From Cytophagaceae bacterium (GTDB lineage: Bacteria; Bacteroidota; Bacteroidia; Cytophagales; Cytophagaceae), in NCBI GenBank assembly GCA_025454925.1, contig JALONM010000074.1, positions 1 through 45,933 of the forward strand: 45,933 nt of DNA. The letters run 5' to 3'. This document shows, piece after piece, positions 44,066 to 45,933 of this stretch (the stretch's first letter is position 1; every line of letters begins with the position of its first letter). The position numbers and the translations under genes are program-made. The notes beneath the pieces are model-generated. The model saw only the letters and a program-made list of their open reading frames with translations. It did no database searches and was not told the origin of the DNA.

Positions 44066-45052
44066 ATGAAATTAGAACTCCCACGACGCCCCAGAAGAAA
44101 CAGAAAGTCTGCTGTCATTAGAGATTTGGTGCGCGAACATGAAGTAACTGCATCGGATCTTATATTCCCCATGTTCCTCACCGCAGGACAATCCATACAA
44201 CATCCGATTGCTTCCATGCCTGGCATCTTCAGGTTTTCAGAAGATCTTCTTTTGAATGAAATAGAAGCATGTATGAACCTGGGACTAAAGTCTTTTGCTT
44301 TATTCCCTCACCTCGAAGATTCCTTCAAGGACAGCATGGCCACCATCAGCTATAATAAAAATAATATCTATCTGAAAGCAATCCGAACAATTAAGAAACA
44401 CTTTCCCGAATGTGTATTAATGACGGATGTAGCGCTGGATCCCTATAGCTCCGATGGACATGATGGCATTGTAAAAAATGGAAAAATAATCAACGACGAA
44501 ACCATTGATGTGCTCTGTAAAATGTCACTTGCCCAAGCAGAGGCGGGCGCTGATATTCTTGGACCATCGGATATGATGGATGGTAGAATTGGCGAAATTC
44601 GCTCGGTGCTTGAAGAAGCCGGATTTAGTGAAACGTCTATAATGTCTTACTCTGCTAAATATGCCAGTGCCTTTTATGGTCCTTTTAGGGAGGCATTAGA
44701 CTCTGCTCCCAAAAATGGCGATAAAAAAACCTACCAAATGGATCCAGCCAATCAAGCCGAAGCGCTGGTAGAAGCTGAACTGGACTATGATGAAGGTGCG
44801 GATTTCCTAATGGTTAAGCCTGCCCTTGCCTATTTGGATGTTATCAAACTATTGTACGACAACTTTGAAATTCCTATTGCAGCCTATCAGGTAAGTGGCG
44901 AATACGCTATGGTCAAAGCTGCGGCCGCCAACGGTTGGTTGGATGAAGTTAAGGTCAGAAATGAAATGCTCACCTGTATTAAACGATCTGGGGCCAAAAT
45001 CATACTAAGCTACTTTGCTAAAGATTTTGCAGCATGGAAGAAAAACCAATAG
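44066..45052 (+). CDS. hemB: Delta-aminolevulinic acid dehydratase (porphobilinogen synthase)
   Basis: 328 residues from ATG 44066 (MKLELPRRPRRNRKSAVIRD, the usual family start); an in-frame ATG at 44033 would add 11 residues (339). It condenses two 5-aminolevulinate molecules to porphobilinogen for heme. Both active-site lysines are in their blocks: SYSAKYASAFYGPFREAL and DFLMVKPALAYLDVI. The metal-site segment reads DVALDPYSSDGHDG, without the cysteines of the zinc enzymes, so a magnesium (Asp-type) active site is expected. Convergent with murI. Confidence 0.95.
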   Translation: MKLELPRRPRRNRKSAVIRDLVREHEVTASDLIFPMFLTAGQSIQHPIASMPGIFRFSEDLLLNEIEACMNLGLKSFALFPHLEDSFKDSMATISYNKNNIYLKAIRTIKKHFPECVLMTDVALDPYSSDGHDGIVKNGKIINDETIDVLCKMSLAQAEAGADILGPSDMMDGRIGEIRSVLEEAGFSETSIMSYSAKYASAFYGPFREALDSAPKNGDKKTYQMDPANQAEALVEAELDYDEGADFLMVKPALAYLDVIKLLYDNFEIPIAAYQVSGEYAMVKAAAANGWLDEVKVRNEMLTCIKRSGAKIILSYFAKDFAAWKKNQ

Positions 45053-45089
45053 GCTAAATTTTCTATCAAGTAAAAGTCAGCCTTAAGAA

Positions 45090-45902
45090 TTATTCCCACA
45101 AAGGATAATGTTCCAAATTTACTTCTTCCTGGAAAAATATTTTCGTGGATTCAGCAAAGGAATGGGTATAGTCAGAAACATAAAACTTATGAATATTACC
45201 TCCTTCACTGTTTAGTAGATTCTCATTTGCTAAAAAATCCTTTAATGCCTCCGCAACTATATAAGAAGTGTCAATTACCTTGACACTTCCCTGGTAGTAC
45301 TTTTCAATTTGATTTTTAATAAGAGGATAATGGGTGCATCCTAACACCAGCGATTCTATCTCCTGCAAAGAGGCATCAGAGAGGTAATTAATAATAATCT
45401 GTTCGGAGATGGTATTATTAAAATACCCTTCCTCAATCATAGGCGCCAGAAGCGGAGTTGCCAAGGATTTTAATTTGATATCGAGATTTAGTTTGTCGAG
45501 TTTTTTCTGGTAAACATTTGATTTTACAGTTCTTTTCGTGCCAATAAGTCCGATAGAACGATGAGCATAGTGAGCTCCCAAATACTGGATTACTGGATCA
45601 ATAACATTAATAACCTTAGCCCTGCTACCAGCATATTCTTTAGCGAGTTGGTAAGCCGCCGAAGAGGCCGAGTTGCAGGCAATCAGAATTACTTTGCAGG
45701 AGTTCTTAATTAAAAGATCACAAATTTTAACAGTATACGATTGAATGGCAGCAGCAGATTTATCTCCATAAGGAAGATGGGCCGTATCGCCAAAGTAAAT
45801 CAAGTTTTCATGAGGTAATAACTCTCTAACAGCTCGAGCCACGGTGAGTCCACCAATTCCACTATCAAAGATTCCTACCGGATTTAATGGATTCACTTTC
45901 AT
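45090..45902 (-). CDS. murI: Glutamate racemase
   Basis: 270 residues. It interconverts L- and D-glutamate for peptidoglycan. The two catalytic cysteines are Cys76 (LIACNSASS) and Cys189 (LGCTHYPLI); the N-terminal GIFDSGIGGLTVARAV and the YFGDTAHLPYG loop are complete. Start ATG 45902. Convergent with hemB, with 37 bases and no clear terminator between them. Confidence 0.96.
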   Translation of the reverse strand: MKVNPLNPVGIFDSGIGGLTVARAVRELLPHENLIYFGDTAHLPYGDKSAAAIQSYTVKICDLLIKNSCKVILIACNSASSAAYQLAKEYAGSRAKVINVIDPVIQYLGAHYAHRSIGLIGTKRTVKSNVYQKKLDKLNLDIKLKSLATPLLAPMIEEGYFNNTISEQIIINYLSDASLQEIESLVLGCTHYPLIKNQIEKYYQGSVKVIDTSYIVAEALKDFLANENLLNSEGGNIHKFYVSDYTHSFAESTKIFFQEEVNLEHYPLWE

Positions 45903-45933
45903 AGAATGATAAGGTTATTTGGGAGGGAAGTAA

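Noticed and set aside
1-45933. CRISPR arrays, tRNA or rRNA genes, transposases, prophage
   Set aside because: No regular repeat-spacer pattern, no cloverleaf-like or rRNA-like sequence, and no recombinase was recognised on reading; the only repeats are the three dispersed GC-rich copies and short clusters.

Overview
The window looks like a chromosomal segment of a Bacteroidota bacterium, possibly Cytophagales-like (inference). Evidence: secreted proteins with type IX secretion C-terminal domains (a gliding-motility CHU_C-type domain and a 'type A' sorting domain), TAnnTTTG promoter boxes with an upstream TTG, few Shine-Dalgarno sequences, several TTG/GTG starts, a TonB/T9SS-era gene repertoire (BatD-like, DUF3857 pair, SPFH+zinc ribbon, bacterial alpha-2-macroglobulin) and low G+C intergenic DNA. 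No rRNA, tRNA, CRISPR array, phage or transposase gene was seen.

Layout. 1-7816 (minus): a giant TPR-CHAT protein followed after 13 bp by a secreted delta-60-repeat/T9SS protein that runs off the left edge. 8138-10799 (minus): a YdjG/YdjI-like pair (zinc-ribbon membrane protein; SPFH-GYF protein) and a 61-residue protein, each with a terminator. 10946-13386 (plus): BatD-like protein overlapping aroC. 13387-16099: a small membrane protein, then a promoter, a Phe/Tyr-rich leader peptide, a terminator/antiterminator and pheA plus a PLP aminotransferase: a complete ribosome-mediated attenuator for phenylalanine synthesis. 16187-16292: copy A of a GC-rich, multi-hairpin dispersed repeat. 16535-20463: two tandem DUF3857 proteins, the first with an intact transglutaminase triad, the second a pseudoenzyme. 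20533-23160 (minus): a T9SS-exported GH18 chitinase-like enzyme. 23617-24912: a multi-pass GT-C-like membrane protein.

24928-29373 (minus): rsfS (with a histone H1-like tail), ftsH, a LUD-domain gene and an lpxH-like gene that is broken by an internal deletion/frameshift removing the GDxxD metal motif. birA is divergent from rsfS. clpB follows, then repeat copy B, a saccharopine-dehydrogenase-like gene and an 1800-residue lipoprotein alpha-2-macroglobulin (both minus). 40422-43451 (plus): HGSNAT-like acyltransferase and acs. Repeat copy C lies in the following gap; hemB (plus) and murI (minus) converge at the right edge.

Most genes are household functions (aromatic amino acids, heme, peptidoglycan, protein quality control, biotin). 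The most interesting non-coding structure is the pheA attenuator, whose leader transcript appears almost leaderless, and the repeat family, in which flanking sequence is conserved while one central hairpin has been swapped for an unrelated one of the same shape. Several intergenic gaps hold protein-like minus-strand open frames without good starts, which may be scars of decayed genes.
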